From Selenomonadales bacterium (lineage in GTDB: Bacteria > Bacillota > Negativicutes > Sporomusales > UBA7701), in the NCBI GenBank assembly GCA_029976065.1, contig JARKNV010000032.1, positions 1 to 44,581 on the forward strand: 44,581 nucleotides of DNA, written 5' to 3'. The translations under genes and the position numbers were made by a program. How positions within the stretch are numbered: the first letter of the stretch is position 1; every line of letters begins with the position of its first letter. Below are positions 16,983 through 23,973 of the stretch, in pieces. Under the pieces are notes generated by a model, which was not told where the DNA came from, made no database searches, and saw only the letters and a list, made by a program, of their open reading frames with translations.

Positions 16983-18107
16983 TCAAACAAGCAAAACCAT
17001 GTTGTCGCGGTGGATGACCTCGTCGTAGGGCTTGCTTCCCAGGATGGCGGCGATCTCGTTCGTGTGGGCGCCCATTATCCGGCGGGTGTCGGCCGCGTTG
17101 TAGTTGGCGATGCCGCGGGCGATCTCGCGCCCGCCGGCGGTGATGATGCGGATGGTGTTGCCGGGCTCGAAGCCTCCGTCCACCGCCGTGATGCCGGCGG
17201 CCAGCAGGCTCGCGCCCTTCAGGATGGCCTGCTCGCAGCCCGCGTCGACCGTGACCGCGCCGCGGATGCGGGCGCCGAACGCCAGCCAGCGCTTGCGGAC
17301 CTGCAGGCGGTTGACCTTCGGCAGGAAAATCGTCCCGACGTCCGCGCCGCTCAAAATCTCGCTCACCACCCGGCTGCGCGCCCCGGAAGCTATGACCATG
17401 ACGACGCCGGAATTGACGGCGATCTTGGCCGCCTGGATCTTGGTGAACATGCCGCCGGTGCCCTTGTCGCTGCCGGGGCCGCCGGCCAGGTCCTCGACCG
17501 CCGGCGTGATGTCGCCGACCTCGCTGATGAGCGTCGCCGCCGGGTCCTCCTGGGGGTTGGCGGTATAAAGGCCCTCGATGTCCGATAGGATGATGAGCAG
17601 GTCGGCCTCGACGATGCTGGCCACCATGGCGGAGAGGGTGTCGTTGTCGCCGATTTTCAGCTCGTCGATGGCGACAGCGTCGTTTTCGTTGATGACCGGC
17701 ACTACCCCCATCGCCAGCAGCGTCATGAGGGTGTTGCGGGAATTGGCGTAGCGGCTGCGGTTGACCGAGTCCTCGCGCGTGAGCAGGACCTGGGCGACCA
17801 CCTGGCCGTATTCGGCGAACAGCTTCTCGTAGGTGTGCATCAGGATGCCCTGGCCCACGGCCGCGGCCGCCTGTTTCTCGGGAATGGTCCTAGGTTTTTC
17901 TTTTAGACCCAGCCGGTCCATGCCCGCCGCCACCGCGCCGGACGTGACCAGCAGTATTTGTTTGCCCTGGTTTGCCAGATCGGACAGTTCCCGCACCAGT
18001 TTTTCGATTCCCTGCAGATTTAGCTTGCCGGTGCTGTGGGTCAACGTACTTGACCCCACTTTGACGACGATCCGTTTGGCCTCTCCCAGGCTCCGCCTGG
18101 TAAGCAT
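16983..18107 (-). CDS. proB: Glutamate 5-kinase
   Basis: A 374-residue ProB, which phosphorylates glutamate and is the usual point of proline feedback control. The amino-acid kinase domain covers about residues 10-260 (VVKVGSSTLTH, LVTSGAVAAGM, VPVINENDAV, GSDKGTGGMFTK), and a PUA domain the C-terminal ~90 residues. The start codon (ATG 18107, behind GAGAGAG) lies inside the reading frame of yhbY, whose stop is 218 bases further on, so the two genes overlap and may be translationally coupled. Confidence 0.96.
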   Translation of the reverse strand: MLTRRSLGEAKRIVVKVGSSTLTHSTGKLNLQGIEKLVRELSDLANQGKQILLVTSGAVAAGMDRLGLKEKPRTIPEKQAAAAVGQGILMHTYEKLFAEYGQVVAQVLLTREDSVNRSRYANSRNTLMTLLAMGVVPVINENDAVAIDELKIGDNDTLSAMVASIVEADLLIILSDIEGLYTANPQEDPAATLISEVGDITPAVEDLAGGPGSDKGTGGMFTKIQAAKIAVNSGVVMVIASGARSRVVSEILSGADVGTIFLPKVNRLQVRKRWLAFGARIRGAVTVDAGCEQAILKGASLLAAGITAVDGGFEPGNTIRIITAGGREIARGIANYNAADTRRIMGAHTNEIAAILGSKPYDEVIHRDNMVLLV

Positions 18108-18858
18108 AGCTTCTCTCTCTCCCGTCTTTTTTCAGCCCCGGCGCCGGTTTGCCCGCGCCCCGCGGCTTTGGTGCAAAGGCCCGCTCGGCCGCCGGTTTGC
18201 CCGTACCCCGCGGCTGCGCTCCGAAAGCCCTGTCCGCGGCCGGGTTGCCCGTGCCCCGCGGTTTGGGCGCAACGGCCCTCGCGGCGGCAGGCGCAGTCGC
18301 CCCGCGCGGCTTGGGCGCATAAGCCCTATCCGCGGCCGGTTTGGCGGCGCCCCGCGGTTTTGGCCCGAAGGCTCTCTCGGTCGCCGGCGCGGCCTTGGCC
18401 CGCGGCTTGGGTCCGAAAGCCCCCGCTTCCGCCGGCGCGGATCTGCCGCGCGGCTTCGTCGCCGGCGTTTTTTCCGCAAACGGCTTGCCGGTTCCCCGCG
18501 GCTTGGGCTTCGCCGGCCGTTCCCCGGGCGGCGGGGCGGTTTTGGCAGGCGCCGCGGCCGCACCGGCTACGGGGAATTCTATTTTCGGCTTTTCCGGGTT
18601 GCGTTTGAACAGCAGGCCGTTACGGCCGATGACCTGAACAAGCTCGGCGCCGACCCCCTCGGCCAGCCGGGCGATGGCTTCCGCCGGCTCCGCGGGGCTG
18701 TTTTTGAGCACCCGAACCTTGATAAGCTCCCGGCCGGCGATGACGCCGGCCGCCCCGGCCACCACCGACGGCGCGACGCCGGCCTTGCCGATCTGCACCA
18801 CCGGCTCCAGCTTGCCGCCGAGCGCTTTGAGATAGCGTTTTTCCTTATTGGTAAGCAC
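17890..18858 (-). CDS. yhbY: YhbY/CRS1-YhbY RNA-binding protein with long repeat tail
   Basis: Residues 1-97 are a normal CRS1_YhbY domain (KRYLKALGGKLEPVVQIGKAG, the GxxG-bearing fold that associates with pre-50S subunits). The usual protein ends there; this one continues to 322 residues. Residues 119-246 are about eight tandem 16-residue units (pattern KPRGtGKPAaeRAFaP), basic, Pro/Ala-rich and surely disordered. Residues 247-322 remain Gly/Arg/Lys-rich and are read in a second frame through the first 218 bases of proB. The tail might bind RNA. A recent frameshift near the AAAAAA run at the proB boundary, or a sequencing error, is the other explanation. The ATG at 18858 is downstream of obg. 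Confidence 0.8.
   Translation of the reverse strand: MLTNKEKRYLKALGGKLEPVVQIGKAGVAPSVVAGAAGVIAGRELIKVRVLKNSPAEPAEAIARLAEGVGAELVQVIGRNGLLFKRNPEKPKIEFPVAGAAAAPAKTAPPPGERPAKPKPRGTGKPFAEKTPATKPRGRSAPAEAGAFGPKPRAKAAPATERAFGPKPRGAAKPAADRAYAPKPRGATAPAAARAVAPKPRGTGNPAADRAFGAQPRGTGKPAAERAFAPKPRGAGKPAPGLKKDGRERSYAYQAEPGRGQTDRRQSGVKYVDPQHRQAKSAGNRKTGAGTVRSGKPGQTNTAGHVRRGGGGHGPAGSKRKT
18121..18504 (-). repeat. 48-bp tandem repeat array inside yhbY
   Basis: Seven full and one partial unit of 48 bases coding for KPRG-type 16-residue repeats (residues 119-246). The units differ by several bases each, so the array is old or selected at the protein level rather than a fresh amplification. Confidence 0.85.
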
Positions 18859-18884
18859 GGGCCGACCCCTCTTCTTCTCTCATT

Positions 18885-20156
18885 TTATTCCTTGAATTCG
18901 AACTCCGCGCCCCTGATGCGGACGGTGTCGCCTTCCTGGATGCCCCGCTCCTTGAGGTCGGCGTCGATGCCGAGCCGCCGCCAGGCGAGCTGGAAACGGC
19001 GCAGGGCCTCGTCGTTGGCGAAGTTCGTCATGGCGACGAGCTTCTCGATCTCCTTGCCCTCGACGACATAAGCGCCGTCGTCATCGCGCCTGATGGTGAA
19101 AGGCTCCTCGGGCTTGGCGGTATAGACGACGGTGTCGACGGCGGGGGCAGGCTCGTCCTTGTATTCGGCCAGCAGCGCCACGGCCCGGTCCAGCAGCGCC
19201 GGCAGCCCCTCGCCGGTGGCGGCGGAAACGGGAAAGACCTCCCGCCCCTCCTTGGCGAGGTACGCGGCCACCCGCGGATAATTCTCCCGCCCTTCCGGCA
19301 GGTCCATCTTGTTGGCGGCCACGATCTGCGGCCGGGCAGCCAGGCGTTCGCTGTACAGCTTCAGCTCGTCGTTGATCTTGTGGTAGTCGTCGATCGGGTC
19401 GCGCCCCTCCAAGCCGGACACGTCGAGCACATGGATGATGATCCGCGTCCTTTCTATGTGGCGGAGGAAATCGTGGCCGAGACCCTTGCCCTCGTGGGCG
19501 CCCTCGATCAGGCCGGGGATGTCGGCCAGCACGAAGCTCTGGCCTTCCCGCACACTGACCACGCCGAGCACCGGCGTGAGGGTGGTGAAATGGTAGGCGG
19601 CGATCTCCGGCTTGGCGGCGGAAACGCGCGCCAGCAGGCTCGACTTGCCGACGCTGGGGTAGCCCACCAGACCGACGTCGGCCAGCACCTTCAGTTCGAG
19701 GAGCAGGTTGCGCTCGTCGCCCGGTTCGCCGCGTTCGGCGAAGGTGGGGGCGCGGTGGACGCTGGACACGAACCGGGCGTTGCCCCGCCCGCCGCGGCCG
19801 CCCTTGGCGGCCACCAGCTCCTGCCCTTCGGCGGTCAGATCGCCGATGATCTCGCCGGTGGCTTCGTCGCGCACCACCGTTCCCGGCGGCACCTTGACAT
19901 AAAGATTGTCGGCCTGGCGGCCAAACATGTTGCTGGTCTGGCCCTTCTCCCCCGAATCGGCCTTGAATTTGCGCTTGTAGCGGAAATCGATCAGGGTGTT
20001 GAGGCTGGAATCGACGACCAGCACGACGTCGCCGCCGCGGCCGCCGTCGCCGCCGCTCGGGCCGCCCTTGGGCACAAACTTCTCGCGGCGAAAACTGGAC
20101 ATGCCGTCGCCGCCGTCGCCGGCCTTGACGTAGATCTTAGCTCTGTCGATAAACAT
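18885..20156 (-). CDS. obgE: Obg GTPase (CgtA)
   Basis: A 423-residue Obg GTPase for 50S maturation and stress or sporulation signalling. The Gly-rich Obg fold is at 1-158 (VKAGDGGDGMSSFRREKFVPKGGP), the G domain has GYPSVGKSS, DIPGLIEGA and NKMD, and a C-terminal OCT domain starts at about 345. ATG 20156 follows AAAGGTGA. It lies directly downstream of the Spo0B-like gene, as in Bacillus, where Obg is needed for activation of the Spo0A phosphorelay. Confidence 0.97.
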   Translation of the reverse strand: MFIDRAKIYVKAGDGGDGMSSFRREKFVPKGGPSGGDGGRGGDVVLVVDSSLNTLIDFRYKRKFKADSGEKGQTSNMFGRQADNLYVKVPPGTVVRDEATGEIIGDLTAEGQELVAAKGGRGGRGNARFVSSVHRAPTFAERGEPGDERNLLLELKVLADVGLVGYPSVGKSSLLARVSAAKPEIAAYHFTTLTPVLGVVSVREGQSFVLADIPGLIEGAHEGKGLGHDFLRHIERTRIIIHVLDVSGLEGRDPIDDYHKINDELKLYSERLAARPQIVAANKMDLPEGRENYPRVAAYLAKEGREVFPVSAATGEGLPALLDRAVALLAEYKDEPAPAVDTVVYTAKPEEPFTIRRDDDGAYVVEGKEIEKLVAMTNFANDEALRRFQLAWRRLGIDADLKERGIQEGDTVRIRGAEFEFKE

Positions 20157-20217
20157 CGAATCACCTTTATTTCTGAAAACGTCACAGTGTATGTAATATA
20201 TGCCAGCGGGGGCATTT

Positions 20218-20436
20218 TTATGAGCCGGCCGTCTGCCGGCAGGCGGGCCTGGCGGTGTGCCTGGCGAGCGGGCCGGCCACGAGCTCGGGGTCCTTGGCCA
20301 GGTTCTCGATATACGCCAGGGCCTTTTCCGTCCGGCCGAGCTTGAGCAGGCCGTGGATGACCTGGATATGGTTGATGAAATCGTGGCGCTGCGCCCTGAG
20401 CGCTTTTTCCAGTTCCTCGCACACTCCGTCGGCCAT
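20218..20436 (-). CDS. Spo0B-like phosphotransfer domain protein (single domain)
   Basis: A 72-residue protein, essentially only the Spo0B-type alpha-helical dimerisation/phosphotransfer hairpin: ALRAQRHDFINHIQVIHGLL, with H19 of the RHDFINH motif as the expected phosphorylation site. Bacillus Spo0B (about 190 residues) has a further degenerate ATPase-like domain that is absent here. ATG 20436 follows GGGAGGTG. The place between rpmA and obg is the Bacillus spo0B position, which supports orthology. A phosphorelay role between a kinase and Spo0A is inferred. A sigma-H-like promoter precedes the gene. Confidence 0.85.
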   Translation of the reverse strand: MADGVCEELEKALRAQRHDFINHIQVIHGLLKLGRTEKALAYIENLAKDPELVAGPLARHTARPACRQTAGS

Positions 20437-20467
20437 GCCGGCACCTCCCGAAAAGCGGTATTCTACC

Positions 20468-20495
20468 CTTCGCGCCAACAGCGGAAAAATCCTGC
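20468..20495 (-). promoter_or_regulatory. Sigma-H-like promoter of the spo0B-like/obg operon
   Basis: GCAGGATTT (20495-20487), 12 bp, CGCGAAG (20474-20468) on the minus strand. The -35 is a perfect sigma-H match; the -10 ends GAAG instead of GAAT. It lies just after the rpmA terminator, where a new promoter is needed. Confidence 0.55.
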
Positions 20496-20499
20496 AAAG

Positions 20500-20525
20500 C
20501 AAAAGCCCGCGGATTAACCGCGGGC
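20500..20525 (-). terminator. rpmA terminator
   Basis: GCCCGCGG (20505-20512) pairs with CCGCGGGC (20518-20525), followed by TTTTGC on the minus strand, 24 bases after the rpmA stop. It ends the rplU-prp-rpmA operon. Confidence 0.85.
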
Positions 20526-20549
20526 ATTCAAGGCGACAAATGAAGAGGC

Positions 20550-20843
20550 TTACATTACGGCTTCTTCTACGGGATATACGCTGATCTGGCGGTTCTCGCG
20601 GCCCTTGCGCTCGAAGGCCACCTTGCCGGCGACCATCGCGAACAGGGTGTCGTCCCGGCCGATGCCGACATTCTTGCCGGGGTGGAAGTGGGTGCCGCGC
20701 TGGCGGACAAGGATGCTGCCTGCGGTCACTACCTGGCCGTCGTGGCGTTTCACGCCAAGGCGCTTGGACTCGCTGTCGCGGCCGTTGCGGGAGCTGCCGA
20801 CGCCTTTTTTATGGGCAAACAGTTGCAGATCGAATTTGAACAT
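20550..20843 (-). CDS. rpmA: Ribosomal protein bL27 (precursor with N-terminal extension)
   Basis: A 97-residue L27. The N terminus [14 protein letters not shown] carries the Firmicutes extension that must be cut between LQLF and AHKKG before L27 can reach the peptidyl-transferase centre; the protease, Prp, is encoded just upstream. Core motifs [19 protein letters not shown] and [10 protein letters not shown] are present. ATG 20843 follows AGGAGGTGAAGG. Confidence 0.97.
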   Translation of the reverse strand: MFKFDLQLFAHKKGVGSSRNGRDSESKRLGVKRHDGQVVTAGSILVRQRGTHFHPGKNVGIGRDDTLFAMVAGKVAFERKGRENRQISVYPVEEAVM

Positions 20844-20848
20844 TGCCT

Positions 20849-21169
20849 TCACCTCCTGTGTTCGGTTATGCGAACACTCTGCGGACTTTGTTTCGCAATC
20901 TCGGCCAAGCCGAGGAGCATTGTTTCCAGGATGGCGCCCGTCGAAGCGTCGGGAGCGCCCTTTAACCTGAGTATGAGTTTGCCGGAACCGATGTCCAGGT
21001 CGAAATCCCTTCCCAGGTGCCGTTCCAGCCCCAGCACCGCCGTCTGGGTGAGGGCCGCCACGCCCGCGCAGACGATGTCCCGTCCGCGGGGGGCGGTGTC
21101 GGCGTGCCCGTCGGCCGCAAACCCGGTGATGGCGCCGGCGGCGTCACGGAAGATGTCGATCCTGACCAT
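20849..21169 (-). CDS. prp: Ribosomal-processing cysteine protease Prp
   Basis: A 106-residue YsxB/Prp protease that removes the L27 N-terminal extension. The catalytic pair is visible as H22 (GHADTAPRG) and C34 ([13 protein letters not shown]). The gene starts one base after the rplU stop codon and ends 5 bases before rpmA, so enzyme and substrate are made from one message; its own ribosome binding site is poor, which suggests coupling to rplU. Confidence 0.95.
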   Translation of the reverse strand: MVRIDIFRDAAGAITGFAADGHADTAPRGRDIVCAGVAALTQTAVLGLERHLGRDFDLDIGSGKLILRLKGAPDASTGAILETMLLGLAEIAKQSPQSVRITEHRR

Positions 21170-21170
21170 C

Positions 21171-21485
21171 TCAGGCTTTGATTTTTTCGATGACAACCTT
21201 GGTGAACGGTTGGCGATGGCCCTGACGGCGACGGTAGTTGGACTTGGCTTTGTACTTGAAGACAAGCAGCTTCTTGCCCTTGCCGTGCTCGACCACCTTG
21301 CCGGTGACCTTGGCGCCGGACACAACCGGGGTGCCGACGACCAGTTCGCCTTTTTTGACGACGGCCAGCACGCGGTCGAAGGTCACGGTGTCGCCTTCGC
21401 CCTGGTCGAGCTTTTCGACGAGAACCTCGTCGCCTTCGCTGACCCGGTACTGTTTGCCGCCGGTCTCAATGATTGCGTATACCAC
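21171..21485 (-). CDS. rplU: Ribosomal protein bL21
   Basis: A 104-residue L21 ([18 protein letters not shown] ... [15 protein letters not shown]), a 23S rRNA-binding protein of the 50S subunit. The GTG at 21485, six bases after GGAGGT, gives the conserved N terminus; the longer frame from 21503 starts inside the ribosome binding site. First gene of the rplU-prp-rpmA operon, with a ~290-nt leader. Confidence 0.96.
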   Translation of the reverse strand: MVYAIIETGGKQYRVSEGDEVLVEKLDQGEGDTVTFDRVLAVVKKGELVVGTPVVSGAKVTGKVVEHGKGKKLLVFKYKAKSNYRRRQGHRQPFTKVVIEKIKA

Positions 21486-21805
21486 ATTTACACCTCCCAG
21501 CATTTCGTGGACTCGCCATTAAAGGCACCCTACGGCTTTTGATAAACCGCCATCTGCGTTGTACCCGTAAAGGGTAGGCCGCAGTTCTAGGCGCTAAAGC
21601 GCCAAAAACTTGCGCACTTGGCCTTCCGGGCGCTCCCTCCGACGTACACTCCGGTGCGTCTGCGGTCGCGTCCTCGGCCTGCCTAGCATCTGTCGGTTTC
21701 TGAAAAGCCTAAGAGATTTCTAGAGCCTTTTCCGAGCGGTTTCGGGAACCATGGGCGAGCTTAGTCGCCTACGGAATAAAATTTTATCACAGCAGGAGGG
21801 GTTTG
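21486..21805 (-). promoter_or_regulatory. Long rplU leader
   Basis: 320 bases without a gene. Transcription should start near 21774, so the L21 message has a leader of about 290 nt, most of it filled by the inverted-repeat element at 21534-21709. Leaders of ribosomal protein operons are often autoregulatory, and an L21 leader is known in Bacilli; I cannot show this is the same RNA. Confidence 0.5.
21534..21709. repeat. 176-bp inverted-repeat element with internal hairpins
   Basis: The ends GGCTTTTGATAAACCG (21534-21549) and CGGTTTCTGAAAAGCC (21694-21709) are inverted with 14 of 16 matches. Inside are TACCC/GGGTA (21562-21576), GGCGC-TAAA-GCGCC (21590-21603) and a long central hairpin with GACGTAC/GTGCGTC (21641-21660) extended by GGGCGC/GCGTCC and GGCC/GGCC. 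CATCTG occurs near both ends in direct orientation. The layout suggests a non-coding repeat element (REP- or MITE-like) that has landed in the rplU leader, or a large structured leader RNA. Confidence 0.6.
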
Positions 21806-21809
21806 TCAA
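21781..21809 (-). promoter_or_regulatory. rplU operon promoter
   Basis: TTGACA (21809-21804), 17 bp, TAAAAT (21786-21781), with TG one base before the -10. A near-consensus vegetative promoter whose -35 overlaps the rng stop codon. Confidence 0.85.
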
Positions 21810-23254
21810 TTCTTATCAAGGAGAACGGAAAACGTCTCCATGCCGATGTCGGCCGGCGTCTCGACGGTTATCTGACGGGCGGTCTCCTGGGACAGGCGCT
21901 CGAGCTCCCCCGGCTGCTGCAGTTGGTCGGCCACGCGGGGGTGCACCTGAACGACGGCGCGGCCGTGGCCGGCCTGCTTGCCCTTGGCCAGTTGGCGCAA
22001 CTGGCGCCGTACCGCGGCGGCCACCGTCTCCGGCGAACGGACGAAACCGCGCCCCTCGCAGCAGGGGCACTGGCCGTTGAGGACGGTGGTGATGTCCTGG
22101 CGGACCTTCTTGCGGGTCATCTCCACCAGGCCGAGGCCGGTGAGGCCGACGACATTCGTGCGGGTGCGGTCTTTGCGCAGGTGTTCGTGCAGAGCGTCCA
22201 GCACCGCCTTCTTGTGCTGCTCGCGGTCCATGTCGATGAAGTCGGCGACGATGATGCCGCCGATGTCGCGGAGGCGTATCTGGCGGGCGATCTCCGCGGC
22301 GGCCTCCATGTTTACGGCAAAGACGGTGTCGGCCAGCTTGGTCTTGCCGACGAATTTGCCGGTGTTGACGTCGATGACGGTCAGGGCCTCGGTGCGGTCG
22401 ACGACGAGGTAGCCGCCGCACTTCAGGTCGACCCGCCGCATGCTGAGCTTCTCCATCTCCCCTTCCAGGCGGTAGCGGGCGAAGAGGTCCTCGTTGCCCT
22501 CGTAAAGCTCCAGGCGGGACTCCAGCTCCGGGGAGACGGCCCGCAGCAGCTCGGCGACACGGCTGTGGGCCTCGCGGTTGTCGATGACGAACTTCTCGAC
22601 GTCGTCGCTGAAGTAGTCGCGGACGATGCGGATGAGGAGATCGACGTCGCGGTAGAGGAGGACGGGCGATTTGACCATCTTGCCGCGCGCCGCCAACGAT
22701 TTCCACAGGCTGAGGAGGTATTCGCAGTCCTTGCGCAGGTCGTCCTCGCTGCGGCCCTCGGCGACGGTGCGCACCACCAGGCCCATGCCCTTGGGCCGCA
22801 CCTTGGCGGCCAGCTCCTTGAGGCGCTTGCGCTCGTCGGCGGTGCCGATGCGCCGGGAGACGCCGATGAAGTCGACGGTCGGCATGAGCACCACGTAGCG
22901 GCCCGGCAGGGTGAGGTGGGTGGTGAGGCGCGGGCCCTTGCTGCCGATGCCCTCCTTGGCGACCTGGACGACTAATTCGCGGCCGACGGTGAAGGCTTCG
23001 CCCTTGCGGCGGGTCCTGCCGGCAGTCTTGCCGGCAAGGTCGCCCACGTACAGGAAGGCGTTCCGCTCGCGGCCGATGTCCACGAACACCGCCTGCATGC
23101 CGGGCAGGACGTTCTGGATTTTCCCTTTGTAGATGCTGCCGACGATGTGACCGCTATGGGTCCTTTCGATCGCGACTTCGGCCAGCACGCCGTCCTCGAG
23201 AAGGGCCATCCTGGTCTCCTCGGGCGCGGCGTTGACGATGATGGTCTTGGCCAT
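21806..23254 (-). CDS. rng: Ribonuclease G
   Basis: A 482-residue RNase E/G-type endonuclease for rRNA 5' maturation and mRNA decay. An S1 domain lies near 35-120, the 5' sensor and RNase H-like parts follow, and the catalytic DNase I-like domain has the Mg-binding aspartates in LTVIDVNTGKF and VADFIDMD. CPCCEGRG, the zinc-link motif, follows. The lack of a long C-terminal scaffold makes it RNase G rather than E. The rng-rplU-rpmA-obg neighbourhood is standard. Confidence 0.95.
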   Translation of the reverse strand: MAKTIIVNAAPEETRMALLEDGVLAEVAIERTHSGHIVGSIYKGKIQNVLPGMQAVFVDIGRERNAFLYVGDLAGKTAGRTRRKGEAFTVGRELVVQVAKEGIGSKGPRLTTHLTLPGRYVVLMPTVDFIGVSRRIGTADERKRLKELAAKVRPKGMGLVVRTVAEGRSEDDLRKDCEYLLSLWKSLAARGKMVKSPVLLYRDVDLLIRIVRDYFSDDVEKFVIDNREAHSRVAELLRAVSPELESRLELYEGNEDLFARYRLEGEMEKLSMRRVDLKCGGYLVVDRTEALTVIDVNTGKFVGKTKLADTVFAVNMEAAAEIARQIRLRDIGGIIVADFIDMDREQHKKAVLDALHEHLRKDRTRTNVVGLTGLGLVEMTRKKVRQDITTVLNGQCPCCEGRGFVRSPETVAAAVRRQLRQLAKGKQAGHGRAVVQVHPRVADQLQQPGELERLSQETARQITVETPADIGMETFSVLLDKN

Positions 23255-23277
23255 TTTCTCTTCTCCCCTTGGTGTTG

Positions 23278-23973
23278 CTAAATATCTAGGGGTGAAACGC
23301 GGCCGGCCCCCTCGGCGACGAACAGGCCGGTGCGGGTGACGAGCGCGGCCTCCGGCTCGGCGGGCAGGCCGAATTTTTCCGCAAGCACCTTTATCACTTC
23401 CGCCGGCTTGATGCTGCCGGTCGGCGTTATCCTGACATCGAAAGCGAGCTCCAGCCCCGCCGCGGTTTGGGCGGCCGCGACCTCGCGGACATAGGTCTTG
23501 ACGTCGATTTCCCGTCTGCCCTTCGGATTTTCCTTCACGAAGGTGACGGCATCGGCGGCGTTGAAGCGGGCGACGGCCTCCAGGGCCGGGCCGGCCGCCC
23601 CGGCGGCCAGCAGCAGGCTGACGCGGTAGGCGGCGAGGTTGACGACCGCCATCAGGGCGGCATGGCGGTCGGTCACCGGGCGCAGGGCGCGCACGGCGAT
23701 ACCGGGCGGCAGTTGGCGGGCCAGGGCCTCGCCCAGGGCGGCCGGGTCGGTTTCGCCCGTAAGCTCGATATCCATGTATTCGGCTTCGCTGGCCACGCCC
23801 ACCGACAAGGCCGAGGCGAAGGCGATCTTCATATGGGGGTTGAAGCCCTCGGAGTAGGCGGCCGGCAGCTTGGCCCGCCGGATGGCCCGCTCGATGGCCC
23901 GCATGTAGTCGAGGTGGGAGACGTGGCGGACTTCCTCGCCTTTAGTGATCGCCAGCCGGTAGCGCGCGCTCAT
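23278..23973 (-). CDS. DUF2344 (TIGR03936) protein
   Basis: A 231-residue protein of the DUF2344 family (RYRLAITKGEEVRHVSHLDYMRAIERAIRRAKLPAAYSEGFNPHMKI). It overlaps the radical SAM gene by four bases (ATGA), and in many species the two are fused or adjacent. A tRNA- or RNA-modification role is commonly supposed but not established. No catalytic residues can be assigned. Confidence 0.9.
   Translation of the reverse strand: MSARYRLAITKGEEVRHVSHLDYMRAIERAIRRAKLPAAYSEGFNPHMKIAFASALSVGVASEAEYMDIELTGETDPAALGEALARQLPPGIAVRALRPVTDRHAALMAVVNLAAYRVSLLLAAGAAGPALEAVARFNAADAVTFVKENPKGRREIDVKTYVREVAAAQTAAGLELAFDVRITPTGSIKPAEVIKVLAEKFGLPAEPEAALVTRTGLFVAEGAGRVSPLDI

Noticed and set aside
18132..18563. An alternative 143-codon Arg-rich frame within yhbY
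   Set aside because: It is the shifted reading of the 16-residue repeats and lacks the YhbY domain; it shows only where a frameshifted yhbY would stop.
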